Shown: piece by piece, positions 1 through 6,369 of the stretch | Position numbering within the stretch: the first letter of the stretch is position 1 | Layout: every line of letters begins with the position of its first letter | Assembly (NCBI GenBank): GCA_900543525.1 | Contig: UQRS01000031.1 | Location: 1 to 23,922 of the forward strand | Length of the DNA: 23,922 nt | From: an uncultured Oscillospiraceae bacterium | GTDB taxonomy: Bacteria > Bacillota > Clostridia > Oscillospirales > Acutalibacteraceae | Direction: 5' to 3' | Notes under the pieces: model-generated | What the model was told of the DNA's origin: nothing | The model's input: the letters and a program-made list of their open reading frames with translations, nothing else | Database searches by the model: none | Position numbers and translations under genes: made by a program

Positions 1-52
1 TTTTGCAAAAAATAAACCTAAATTTATATATAAAGTATATGAAAAACGCATA

Positions 53-81
53 TTGACTATTGAACCGATCTGGGGTACAAT
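53..81 (+). promoter_or_regulatory. Sigma-A-type promoter for the DUF1292 gene
   Basis: TTGACT at 53-58 and TACAAT at 76-81 are separated by exactly 17 bp. This is a near-consensus vegetative promoter, with a predicted start near position 88. It leaves a leader of about 120 nt before the DUF1292 start codon. Bases 1-52 are AT-rich and hold nothing else I can recognise. Confidence 0.8.
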
Positions 82-114
82 ATAAATGTTGCGGGTTAAA
101 AAAATGTGGAGGAC

Positions 115-158
115 GGCACGGCCTTTCGCGGGCGAAGCCGGCTTGCCCACTCTTTTTT
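115..158 (+). terminator. Possible leader hairpin with T-run (attenuator-like)
   Basis: GGCA at 115-118 can pair with TGCC at 144-147. Inside, a GGC...TTTCG arm pairs with CGAAGCC around a CGGG loop. A run of six T follows at 153-158 after a 5-nt gap. The hairpin lies between the promoter and the DUF1292 start, so it could terminate transcription early. The gap before the T-run makes it a weak terminator candidate. Confidence 0.3.
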
Positions 159-210
159 ATAGGACCCCAAAAAAGCGATGCACTCCAAGCAGAAAGGCGT
201 GATCAACCGC

Positions 211-519
211 ATGAGCGAAGCGTACAACCCGGATATTGTCACCCTGTCCGACGAGGATGGGAAGGAATATACATTTGAAATTATTGACGGAATCGAAACC
301 GACGAGAGCCGTTACCTCGCCCTGCTTCCGGTTTTTGACAAGCCGGAGGACAAGGTGGATGACAGCGGCGAGCTGGTCATCCTCAAGGTATTTGAGGATG
401 AAGACGGCGAATATTATGAGGAGATCGACGATGACGACGAGTATGAGACCATCGCCGACGCCTTTGTCAGCCGGCTTCAGGATCTGTTTGAAATTGACGA
501 GGAAGAGCCGGTCAGCTGA
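211..519 (+). CDS. DUF1292 family protein (YrzB-like)
   Basis: This is a small acidic protein of 102 aa. The N-terminal pattern NPDIVTLSDEDGKEYTFEI, the central YLALLPV stretch and the run of Asp/Glu residues near the C-terminus match the DUF1292 family. The molecular role of the family is not established. In many Firmicutes it is encoded near alaS and yrrK. I chose the ATG at 211 because family members start with MSE/NPD-like sequence and AAAGGCGTGA lies upstream as a modest ribosome site. An in-frame ATG at 178 would add 11 residues that do not look like the family. The gene has its own promoter at 53-81, and a probable 6S RNA follows on the same strand. Confidence 0.88.
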   Translation: MSEAYNPDIVTLSDEDGKEYTFEIIDGIETDESRYLALLPVFDKPEDKVDDSGELVILKVFEDEDGEYYEEIDDDDEYETIADAFVSRLQDLFEIDEEEPVS

Positions 520-549
520 TCGGCCGCTCCTTTCGGCCTGCCCTGTGCG

Positions 550-735
550 TGTGCCCTGGCTATTATAACCCTACAAGTATATCAATCGGGAGCCCGGTCT
601 CCCGCGGCGGGATTGCAGACCTCCCGCAGTCTCCCTTGCAGGAGGCTTTGCGGAAGAAGGGAGCGCGAAACCGTGGGGAGGGCACCCACCTGCTGCATGC
701 AGGTTATCAATCGCCGGCCACGGCAGGGTGGGTTA
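550..735 (+). ncRNA. ssrS: Probable 6S RNA
   Basis: The closing stem pairs CCCTG near 555 with CAGGG near 727. The 3' half carries a hairpin formed by CACCTGC and GCAGGTT, then TATCAATCGCC and a GGCAGGG 3' end. This resembles the conserved 3' arm of bacterial 6S RNA. A strong intrinsic terminator follows directly. The region has no credible reading frame, and 6S RNA genes in Firmicutes are about 180-200 nt long. 6S RNA binds the housekeeping RNA polymerase holoenzyme in stationary phase and mimics an open promoter. Ends are approximate. I do not see a convincing promoter just upstream, so it may be processed from a DUF1292 transcript. The call rests on pattern memory, not a covariance search. 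Confidence 0.62.
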
Positions 736-748
736 CATTTGCAACCTT

Positions 749-789
749 AAAAAAACGCTGTATGGAATTCTTCCATATAGCGTTTTTTT
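749..789 (+). terminator. Intrinsic terminator after the 6S RNA, bidirectional
   Basis: A 12-bp stem joins 756-767 to 771-782 with one G-T pair and a 3-nt loop. Seven T follow at 783-789, and seven A precede the stem on the other side. It can therefore stop plus-strand transcription from the 6S RNA and minus-strand read-through from metK. Confidence 0.92.
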
Positions 790-795
790 GCGGGG

Positions 796-867
796 AAAGC
801 CCTCCTCCGGCAAACCGCCGGAAGGGCGGGCTTTTGGGGGGCCGACGGGGTTCAACCCCCGCCGGCC
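796..867. repeat. Two stable GC-rich hairpins between convergent 6S RNA and metK
   Basis: The first hairpin pairs 796-811 with 817-834 (AAAGCCC...GGGCTTT outer part, CCGGC/GCCGG inner part). The second pairs 840-850 with 856-867 (GGCCG...CGGCC) around a short loop. Neither has a good T-run on the minus strand. They may stabilise the metK 3' end or help termination. No coding potential is seen here. Confidence 0.6.
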
Positions 868-919
868 TAACCCACTCTCTTACTTTATCCGGACGCTTAC
901 TGCATCCGGTTTGCCGGAG

Positions 920-2101
920 TTACTTCACCGCGGCCAGCAGTGCCTCCGTCCGGTCGGTATGCTCCCAGAGGAGGTCGAGGTCATTACGCCCCATCTGCCC
1001 ATAGGCCGCCAGCGGCCGGTAGATCGGCCGCCGCAAATCCAAATCCCGGATAATGGCCGACGGACGCAGGTCGAACACCTCTCTCACCGCGGCGGCGATG
1101 CGCTCCTCCGGCAGGGCGGCCGTGCCGAAGGTGTCCACCATGATCGAAACCGGGTGCGCCACCCCGATGGCATAGGCCAGCTGCACCTCGCACCGGCGGG
1201 CCAGGCCGGCAGCCACGATATTTTTCGCCACATACCGCGCGGCATAAGCGGCGCTGCGATCCACCTTGGTCGGGTCCTTGCCCGAGAAAGCGCCGCCGCC
1301 GTGCCGGGCATAGCCGCCGTAGGTATCCACGATGATCTTCCGCCCGGTCAGGCCGGTATCTCCCTGCGGTCCGCCGACCACAAAGCGGCCGGTCGGATTG
1401 ATGTAATAGCGGGTGTCCGCGTCCAGCATACCGGACGGGAGCACCGGCTGGATAACCTCACGCAGGATATCCTCCCGAATCTGGTCGAGGCCGATATCCT
1501 CCCGATGCTGGGTCGAGACAACCACCGCGTCGATCCGCACCGGCCGGTCGCCGTCATACTCGACCGTGACCTGAGTTTTTCCGTCCGGGCGGAGGTAGTC
1601 GAGCGTGCCGTCCTTCCGCACGGCGGTGAGACGCCGTGCCAGCGCATGTGCCAGTGAGATCGGCAGCGGCATCAGCTCGGGCGTTTCGTCGCAGGCATAG
1701 CCGAACATCATACCCTGATCTCCCGCGCCGTTCTGATTCAGCGTGTCGCCGGCGGCCGCCTTCTCCTCCAGAGAATTGTCGACCCCCAGCGCAATGTCCG
1801 GACTCTGCTCATCGATCGCGGTCAGCACGGCGCAGGTGTTCCCATCGAACCCCTGGGTAAAATCGCTGTACCCGATCTCGTTAATCACGCGGCGGGCAAT
1901 CTTCGGAATATCGACATAGCAGGAGGTCGATATCTCCCCCATCACGGTCACCATGCCGGTGGTACAGAAGGTCTCGCACGCGACGCGGGCCATCGGATCC
2001 TTTGCCAGAATCTCATCCAGCACCGCGTCGGAAATCTGGTCGCAGATTTTATCCGGATGTCCCTCGGTCACCGACTCGGATGTAAACAAATGTCTTGCCA
2101 T
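920..2101 (-). CDS. metK: S-adenosylmethionine synthase
   Basis: The enzyme makes S-adenosylmethionine from methionine and ATP in the cytoplasm. The 393-aa product has the expected family length. Visible motifs are GHPDK near residue 14, the ATP-binding GAGDQGMMFGYA in the middle, and the glycine-rich GGGAFSGKDPTKVDRSAAY motif in the C-terminal third. The ATG at 2101 is chosen because MARHLFTSESVTEGHPDK is the normal family N-terminus and a GAGGAAAGAGAGG-type ribosome site lies just upstream. A longer in-frame extension runs through the riboswitch and is not real. The gene is transcribed alone from a consensus promoter through a SAM-I riboswitch, so it should be switched off when its product is abundant. 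Confidence 0.98.
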   Translation of the reverse strand: MARHLFTSESVTEGHPDKICDQISDAVLDEILAKDPMARVACETFCTTGMVTVMGEISTSCYVDIPKIARRVINEIGYSDFTQGFDGNTCAVLTAIDEQSPDIALGVDNSLEEKAAAGDTLNQNGAGDQGMMFGYACDETPELMPLPISLAHALARRLTAVRKDGTLDYLRPDGKTQVTVEYDGDRPVRIDAVVVSTQHREDIGLDQIREDILREVIQPVLPSGMLDADTRYYINPTGRFVVGGPQGDTGLTGRKIIVDTYGGYARHGGGAFSGKDPTKVDRSAAYAARYVAKNIVAAGLARRCEVQLAYAIGVAHPVSIMVDTFGTAALPEERIAAAVREVFDLRPSAIIRDLDLRRPIYRPLAAYGQMGRNDLDLLWEHTDRTEALLAAVK

Positions 2102-2148
2102 ATAAAAAGCCTCTCTTTCCTCTTTGCGTCTTGCGGGTTTGTGTAAAA

Positions 2149-2177
2149 AATGCGCCCGGAAAAACCCGGACGCATTG
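2149..2177 (-). terminator. Riboswitch-controlled terminator before metK
   Basis: On the minus strand AATGCGTCCGGG pairs with CCGGGCGCATT around a TTTTT loop, followed by a T-rich run (A-run at 2145-2150 on plus). It lies between the SAM-I aptamer and the metK start, which is the usual expression platform for this class. Confidence 0.92.
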
Positions 2178-2181
2178 GAGA

Positions 2182-2281
2182 TTCCCTCATCTTCCGGATT
2201 TTCCGCAGGATTTGGCACCTTGAACACGTCAGGTTGCCGGGCATCATGGGGCCTGTTCCCTCCGCCACTCTTGATAAGGAT
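2182..2281 (-). promoter_or_regulatory. SAM-I (S-box) riboswitch aptamer
   Basis: The minus strand reads CCTTATCAAGAGTGGCGGAG, then GGGAACAGGCCC, GATGCCCGGCAACC, AAGGTGCCAAATCC and GATGAGGG. These are the conserved blocks of the S-box. The P1 helix forms between CCTTATC and GATGAGG. Binding of S-adenosylmethionine is known to favour the downstream terminator, so this is an OFF switch for metK. Confidence 0.97.
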
Positions 2282-2318
2282 ATATTATTTTGTGGAAATA
2301 TGCCTCATGTACATAATC

Positions 2319-2347
2319 ATTGTACCAGCAATTTTACGCTTTGTCAA
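2319..2347 (-). promoter_or_regulatory. Consensus promoter for metK
   Basis: On the minus strand TTGACA (2342-2347) and TACAAT (2319-2324) are 17 bp apart. The -35 box lies inside the last codons of ribU, so metK has its own promoter nested in the upstream gene. Confidence 0.9.
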
Positions 2348-2903
2348 CAATGTGTTTGAGGGGCGGGATCGCCAGCTTGACCAGCAGGACGGTGCAGGCC
2401 ATCAGAATGGCCGTTTTCAGCAGATTGAAGAGGGTTGCGGTCACCGCCGCGGCATAGGCGCCGGCCATACTCAGCTCCTGCCCGATAAAAAAGCGGAAAT
2501 AAAGCGGCGCAATCAGCAAATTGGAGAGGAATCCGACCGCGATCAGGCAGATGCCTCCAACCGCGCAGGCCGCCGCGATGCCCTTTGCACTGCTCCCACT
2601 TTTGCGGAGGATGAGCGACACCGGGATGACGTACGCGCAGCCGATGATGAAATTCTGAAAATTTCCAAAGCCCATGGTTGTGCCGATCCCCTTGAACAAA
2701 AGCTCAAGCAAATTTTTGATCAGCTCAATCAGAATTCCGGCCACCGGGCCGTAGAGGACGCCGCCGATCAGGGCCGGCAGGTCGGAAAAATCCATCTTGA
2801 GATAATTGTTCGGCAGCAGCGGAAACTCCAGCAGATAGAGCACAAGCGCGACGGCTGACAGCACGGCGACGGCCACAATTTTCTCTGTTCTTTTCTTTTG
2901 CAT
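2334..2903 (-). CDS. ribU: ECF transporter S component, riboflavin-specific (RibU-like)
   Basis: This is a membrane protein of 189 aa with about five to six hydrophobic segments. The N-terminal part contains LKMDFSDLPALIGGVLYGP followed by VAGILIELIKNLL, which is characteristic of riboflavin-binding S components. Such proteins bind riboflavin and work with a shared energising module (EcfT plus EcfA ATPases) that is not in this window. The specificity call is strengthened by a full FMN riboswitch directly upstream. The ATG at 2903 is preceded by AAAGGAGT at good spacing. The 3' end of the gene contains the -35 box of the metK promoter. Confidence 0.93.
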   Translation of the reverse strand: MQKKRTEKIVAVAVLSAVALVLYLLEFPLLPNNYLKMDFSDLPALIGGVLYGPVAGILIELIKNLLELLFKGIGTTMGFGNFQNFIIGCAYVIPVSLILRKSGSSAKGIAAACAVGGICLIAVGFLSNLLIAPLYFRFFIGQELSMAGAYAAAVTATLFNLLKTAILMACTVLLVKLAIPPLKHIVDKA

Positions 2904-2943
2904 AAGACTGACTCCTTTCGTCCTCTCGCGATAAGCTGCAAAC

Positions 2944-2975
2944 AAAAAACACGCCCTGTAAAAGCACAGGACGTG
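2944..2975 (-). terminator. FMN-riboswitch terminator before ribU
   Basis: On the minus strand CACGTCCTGTG pairs with ACAGGGCGTG around a short loop, and six T follow (A-run 2944-2949 on plus). It sits between the FMN aptamer and the ribU start. Confidence 0.93.
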
Positions 2976-3015
2976 AATAAAGCGCGCCGAAAAGCGGCGG
3001 ATTTTATTTACAACT

Positions 3016-3145
3016 CTTCTTTCATCCGGACTGTACCGTCGGTACCGGAATCACACCGGTTCGGCCTTTTTAAAAAAGGTTCGCGGACTTAAAACGGCAG
3101 AATCGCCGTATCACCGCCGGTGGGGAATTGCACCCCGCCCTGAAG
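3016..3145 (-). promoter_or_regulatory. FMN riboswitch (RFN element)
   Basis: The minus strand contains CTTCAGGGCGGGGTG, CAATTCCCCACCGGCGGT, AAGTCCGCGA, ACCGGTGTGATTCCGGTACC, GACGGTACAGTC and GGATGAAAGAAG. These are the conserved blocks of the RFN element in order. FMN binding is known to promote termination, so riboflavin uptake should be turned down when flavin is plentiful. Confidence 0.97.
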
Positions 3146-3161
3146 ACTGTTTTAAATTTTG

Positions 3162-3500
3162 CTATATTATATGCCCGGGCAGCCCATTTGTCAATACCCA
3201 AAAGGCCGCAATCAGCAAAATACAGTGCAGTCCCACAAAAACCGGCAGGCCAATCATGAATTTTTTGTGCAGGGTCTTATGCCGGATGGCACGCATGGTG
3301 CAGAGCATCGGCAGCGCCCCTCCGAAAAGGCCGAGCAGCATCAGCGTCCGCTCCCGCACGCGGCGGCCGCCCCGCCTCGCCCGGCGTTTGTCCAGCAGTG
3401 TGAGGCCGATCGCCAGCAGCCAGAGGATCGCAAAATACACGCCGGCCGCCGTAAGGAAGCCCTTCGACAGCAGCAGATCGCGCAAAGCCTGAAGATTCAC
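3162..3500 (-). CDS. DUF1294 family small membrane protein
   Basis: The product is 112 aa with a hydrophobic segment near residues 15-37, a central LDKRRARRGGRRVRERTL basic stretch, a second segment around LLGLFGGALPML, then RHKTLHKKFMIGLP and a last hydrophobic segment. The D-K-R-R-A and R-H-K-T-x-H-x-K-F motifs identify DUF1294, whose function is unknown. The start is a GTG that overlaps the stop codon of the upstream zinc-ribbon gene (GTGA), so translation is probably coupled. The last codons contain the complete ribU promoter: TTGACA is read as codons for L-T, and the TATAAT box lies in the final His-Ile-Ile codons. Confidence 0.82.
   Translation of the reverse strand: MNLQALRDLLLSKGFLTAAGVYFAILWLLAIGLTLLDKRRARRGGRRVRERTLMLLGLFGGALPMLCTMRAIRHKTLHKKFMIGLPVFVGLHCILLIAAFWVLTNGLPGHII
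3166..3194 (-). promoter_or_regulatory. Perfect-consensus promoter for the FMN riboswitch / ribU
   Basis: On the minus strand TTGACA (3189-3194) and TATAAT (3166-3171) are 17 bp apart: both boxes are exact consensus. The whole promoter lies within the 3' end of the DUF1294 gene. Confidence 0.93.
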
Positions 3501-3814
3501 TGCGGCCTCCCCTTCCTCCGGCGGGGCAGGGTCAGAAAATACCGCTCTTTATAAGCCTGCCGCCGCTTGGAAAGGAGGAGAGAAACCTCCCCCCGGCTTA
3601 AGGGATAATGCCGGCCGCAGTGGCTGCAAACTGCGTCATAGTGCCGGTGCAGCGTCATCGCGGGGAGGCCGGGCAGACCGGACGTGCCGGACAGCTCCAG
3701 CCTCGTCCCGTGCCGCACCACCTGAAAGGCGGCCGTCCTTTTGCAGCCAGGACAATGGAGAGTGAAGGTGTGGGATTTGTGCACGTACGGTGCAATCTGC
3801 AATCCGAACTTCAT
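3497..3814 (-). CDS. Small zinc-ribbon-like protein of unknown function
   Basis: I do not recognise the family of this 105-aa protein. It has two CxxC knuckles, Cys21/Cys24 and Cys63/Cys66, about 39 residues apart, as expected for one zinc ribbon. Between them is a glycine/proline-containing stretch. The C-terminus is strongly basic (LPRRRKGRPQ), which would suit nucleic-acid or membrane-surface contact (inference). The ATG at 3814 follows AAGGACGGT about 10 nt upstream. Its stop codon overlaps the GTG start of the DUF1294 gene, so the two are probably translated together. The window gives no further clue to function. Confidence 0.7.
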   Translation of the reverse strand: MKFGLQIAPYVHKSHTFTLHCPGCKRTAAFQVVRHGTRLELSGTSGLPGLPAMTLHRHYDAVCSHCGRHYPLSRGEVSLLLSKRRQAYKERYFLTLPRRRKGRPQ

Positions 3815-3863
3815 ATTTTACGACCGTCCTTTCTGCCGTACTGCAAGGCACAAACGGAAAACG

Positions 3864-3914
3864 AAAAAAGGCCTTACAGCCGTATTTTTAATCGCCGCAA
3901 AAAGCGGCAAAGGC
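3864..3914 (-). terminator. Possible terminator after proA
   Basis: On the minus strand GCCTT (3910-3914) can pair with AAGGC (3871-3875), with an inner GCCGC/GCGGC hairpin at 3894-3908. A run of six T follows (A-run 3864-3869 on plus). The stem is interrupted, so strength is uncertain. The rest of 3815-4011 shows no clear gene or promoter. Confidence 0.45.
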
Positions 3915-4011
3915 ACCGGCGCCCCGAACCCGTCGGGGAGGGAAAAGAAATCTTCGCCCGCCCACAGGCGCCCGCCTTTATAGTATATCCGGAATGTGAA
4001 AGAGGCGGCCT

Positions 4012-5253
4012 CTACCGCACCTGGCCGTTGCCGCGGATGATGTATTTCTCGCTCGTGAGCTGGGGGGCGCCCATCGGGCCGCGGGCGTGCAGCTTTTGGG
4101 TGGAGATGCCAATCTCCGCCCCGAAGCCGAACATGCCGCCGTCGGTAAACCGGGTCGACACGTTGACATAGACGGCGGCCGAGTCAATCTCCTGCTCGAA
4201 GCGCCGCGCGTTGGAGAGACTTTCGGTTATGATCACCTCGCTGTGGCCGCTTGAATACCGGGTAATGTGCGCAATCGCCTCATCCAGATCGTCGACCACC
4301 CGCACGGCGAGGATATAATCCAAAAACTCGGTGGCATAGTCGGACTCGCTCGCCGGGAGGACGCAGTCGCCAAGAATCTCCCGCGTACGCTCGCACCCGC
4401 GCAGCTCGACCTGCTTTTCATCCAGGCGGCGCTTTACAAGCGGCAGGAAGGCCTCCGCCACGTCCTTATGCACAAGCAGCGTTTCCAGCGCGTTGCAGAC
4501 CGACGGGCGGGAGGTTTTTGCATTATAGACAATCTCGGCCGCCATGGCAAGGTCGGCGCTCGCGTCCACAAAGGCGTGGCAGTTGCCCGTCCCGGTTTCG
4601 ATCACCGGGACAGTGGCGTTCTCCACCGTGGCCTTGATCAGGCCGGCGCCGCCGCGCGGAATCAGCACATCGAGATACCCGTTCAGCCGCATCAGCGCGG
4701 TGGCCGACGCGCGGGAGGTATCCTCCACAAGCTGGATGCAGTCGGCCGGAAGCCCGGTCGACTCGACCGCGCGGCGCATCACGGCGGCAATCGCACGGTT
4801 GGAATGGATGGCCTCCTTCCCGCCGCGGAGAATCACCGCGTTCCCCGATTTGAGGCAGAGGGCGGCGGCGTCGGCCGTTACATTGGGGCGCGCCTCAAAA
4901 ATAATGCCGATGACGCCGAGCGGCACCCGAACCTTCAGCACCTGCATGCCGTTCGGCCGGGTGCTGCCGCTCTCGATCACGCCGATCGGGTCGGGCAGAG
5001 CCGCCACCTCCAGCATGCCGTCGGCCATGCCGGCGATGCGTGCCTCACTCAAGGCCAGGCGGTCGAGCAGCGCCTCTCCCAAGCCGGACTGCCGTCCGTT
5101 TTCCAGATCCTCCCGATTGGCGGCGAGGATTTCCTCGGTATGCGCACGCAGAGCGGCCGCGACTGCGGCCAGCGCCTGATTTTTCTGATCGGTTCCGGCC
5201 ACGGCGAGAATCCGCGCCGCCGCCTTGGCCTGTTTTCCCATATCTTCCAGCAT
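4012..5253 (-). CDS. proA: Gamma-glutamyl phosphate reductase (glutamate-5-semialdehyde dehydrogenase)
   Basis: This enzyme carries out the second step of proline synthesis: NADPH-dependent reduction of glutamyl-5-phosphate to glutamate-5-semialdehyde. The product is 413 aa, the normal size. It shows VPLGVIGIIFEARPNVT near residue 110, the GGKEAIHSN motif, the LIPRGGAGLI motif, and SRPSVCNALETLLVH, which holds the catalytic cysteine. The C-terminal TRFTDGGMFGFGAEIGIST block is also typical. The ATG at 5253 gives the usual N-terminus MLEDMGKQAKAAARILA, with a weak GCAGGTG ribosome site. It follows proB by 67 bp on the same strand. Confidence 0.98.
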   Translation of the reverse strand: MLEDMGKQAKAAARILAVAGTDQKNQALAAVAAALRAHTEEILAANREDLENGRQSGLGEALLDRLALSEARIAGMADGMLEVAALPDPIGVIESGSTRPNGMQVLKVRVPLGVIGIIFEARPNVTADAAALCLKSGNAVILRGGKEAIHSNRAIAAVMRRAVESTGLPADCIQLVEDTSRASATALMRLNGYLDVLIPRGGAGLIKATVENATVPVIETGTGNCHAFVDASADLAMAAEIVYNAKTSRPSVCNALETLLVHKDVAEAFLPLVKRRLDEKQVELRGCERTREILGDCVLPASESDYATEFLDYILAVRVVDDLDEAIAHITRYSSGHSEVIITESLSNARRFEQEIDSAAVYVNVSTRFTDGGMFGFGAEIGISTQKLHARGPMGAPQLTSEKYIIRGNGQVR

Positions 5254-5320
5254 TATGGAACACCTGCTTTCACTGCATTTTTCTAAAATATAACGGGCTT
5301 TGCCGCCTCTCAAAGAAGGC

Positions 5321-6106
5321 CTACCGCTTGGCCGGGAAATAGGTTCCGACCGATTTTCCGTCGATCAGGTCGTAGAGGACGTCCGCCTCATCCCCGCGGA
5401 CAATGGCGACGTCGATTCCCGCCGCCGTGGCGTAGGCCGCTCCCTCCAGCTTGGTATGCATGCCGCCGGTGCCGCGCGTGCTGCCGGCCCCGCCCGCCCG
5501 GTGCAGGAGGTCGTCGGTAATCTCCTCCACCACCGGGATACGTTTGGCATCCGGGTTTTCGCGCGGGTTGCTGTCGTACAAGCCGTCGATGTCGGTCATC
5601 ATGACCAGCGCGTCGGCACCCGCCAGAACCGCAACAATCGCCGAAAGCCGGTCGTTATCGCCAAACTCAATCTCCTCCACGGAGGTCGAGTCGTTCTCGT
5701 TCACGATGGGAATCGCGCCGAGCCGCAGCAGCGCGTCAAAGGTATTGATGACATTCTGCTTCCGGCGCTCGTCCCCGGTCACACTCCGATCCAGCAGAAT
5801 CTGTGCCGTAACGTACCCGCACTCCGAAAAGGCGCGGTCATAAAGGCTCATCAAATCGCACTGTCCGACGGCAGCCGCCGCCTGCTTCCCCTTGGTATCG
5901 GAGGGGCGGCCGTCCAAACCCAGCCGGCTGACCCCGACCGCGATCGCCCCGGAGGAAACCAGCAAAACCTCTCTCCCGCTGTTGCCGAGGTCAGAGATCA
6001 CGCGGGCCAGGCGCTCGATCCGGTGTAAATTCGGTTTGCCGTTATCATATGTAAGGGTGGAGGTTCCAACCTTGACCACCACGCGTTTTGCATCCTGAAA
6101 TGACAT
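5321..6106 (-). CDS. proB: Glutamate 5-kinase, short form without PUA domain
   Basis: The enzyme phosphorylates glutamate to glutamyl-5-phosphate, the first and usually feedback-controlled step of proline synthesis. At 261 aa it contains the amino-acid kinase fold only: KVGTSTLT at the N-terminus, LLVSSGAIAVG, NENDSTSVEEIEFGDNDRLSAIVA and GTGGMHTKLEGA. The C-terminal PUA domain of longer family members, such as the E. coli enzyme, is absent. The ATG at 6106 is preceded by AGAGGAAGGAAAG. proB and proA form the standard two-gene unit. I did not find a convincing promoter in the 6107-6285 region upstream. Confidence 0.97.
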   Translation of the reverse strand: MSFQDAKRVVVKVGTSTLTYDNGKPNLHRIERLARVISDLGNSGREVLLVSSGAIAVGVSRLGLDGRPSDTKGKQAAAAVGQCDLMSLYDRAFSECGYVTAQILLDRSVTGDERRKQNVINTFDALLRLGAIPIVNENDSTSVEEIEFGDNDRLSAIVAVLAGADALVMMTDIDGLYDSNPRENPDAKRIPVVEEITDDLLHRAGGAGSTRGTGGMHTKLEGAAYATAAGIDVAIVRGDEADVLYDLIDGKSVGTYFPAKR

Positions 6107-6285
6107 GTTTTTTCTTTCCTTCCTCTATTTTCCGCAAAGGGCGCGGAACAAAAGAATCGTCGGCGTTGCCGGCCGCGCGGCTTTCGCAATGCCAAAAGCG
6201 CTGCCGAAGCCCTCCCCCAAAAAAGCAAAGGACAAATTTTCGTCCCGGCCGCCTTTATTTTTGAAGCCGCCGACCATCCTTTTAT

Positions 6286-6342
6286 AAAAAAGTCAAGCCG
6301 CAGGCGATCCCCTTTGCAAAGGATCCGCGCTGCGGCTTTTTT
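6286..6342 (-). terminator. Terminator after pnp, able to act on both strands
   Basis: AAGCCGCAG at 6295-6303 pairs with CTGCGGCTT at 6330-6338, with a further GCGATCC/GGATCCGC inner stem. On the minus strand the hairpin is followed by GAC and six T (6286-6291). On the plus strand T-rich sequence runs to 6342. It ends pnp transcription before proB. The remaining 6107-6285 shows no recognisable feature. Confidence 0.85.
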
Positions 6343-6369
6343 AGGGTTTATTTAAAACCGCCAAACGTT

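Noticed and set aside
720..745. AGGGTGG motif resembling a T-box antiterminator
   Set aside because: Only 7 bases match, there is no specifier stem or downstream plus-strand gene, and the context fits a 6S RNA 3' end better.
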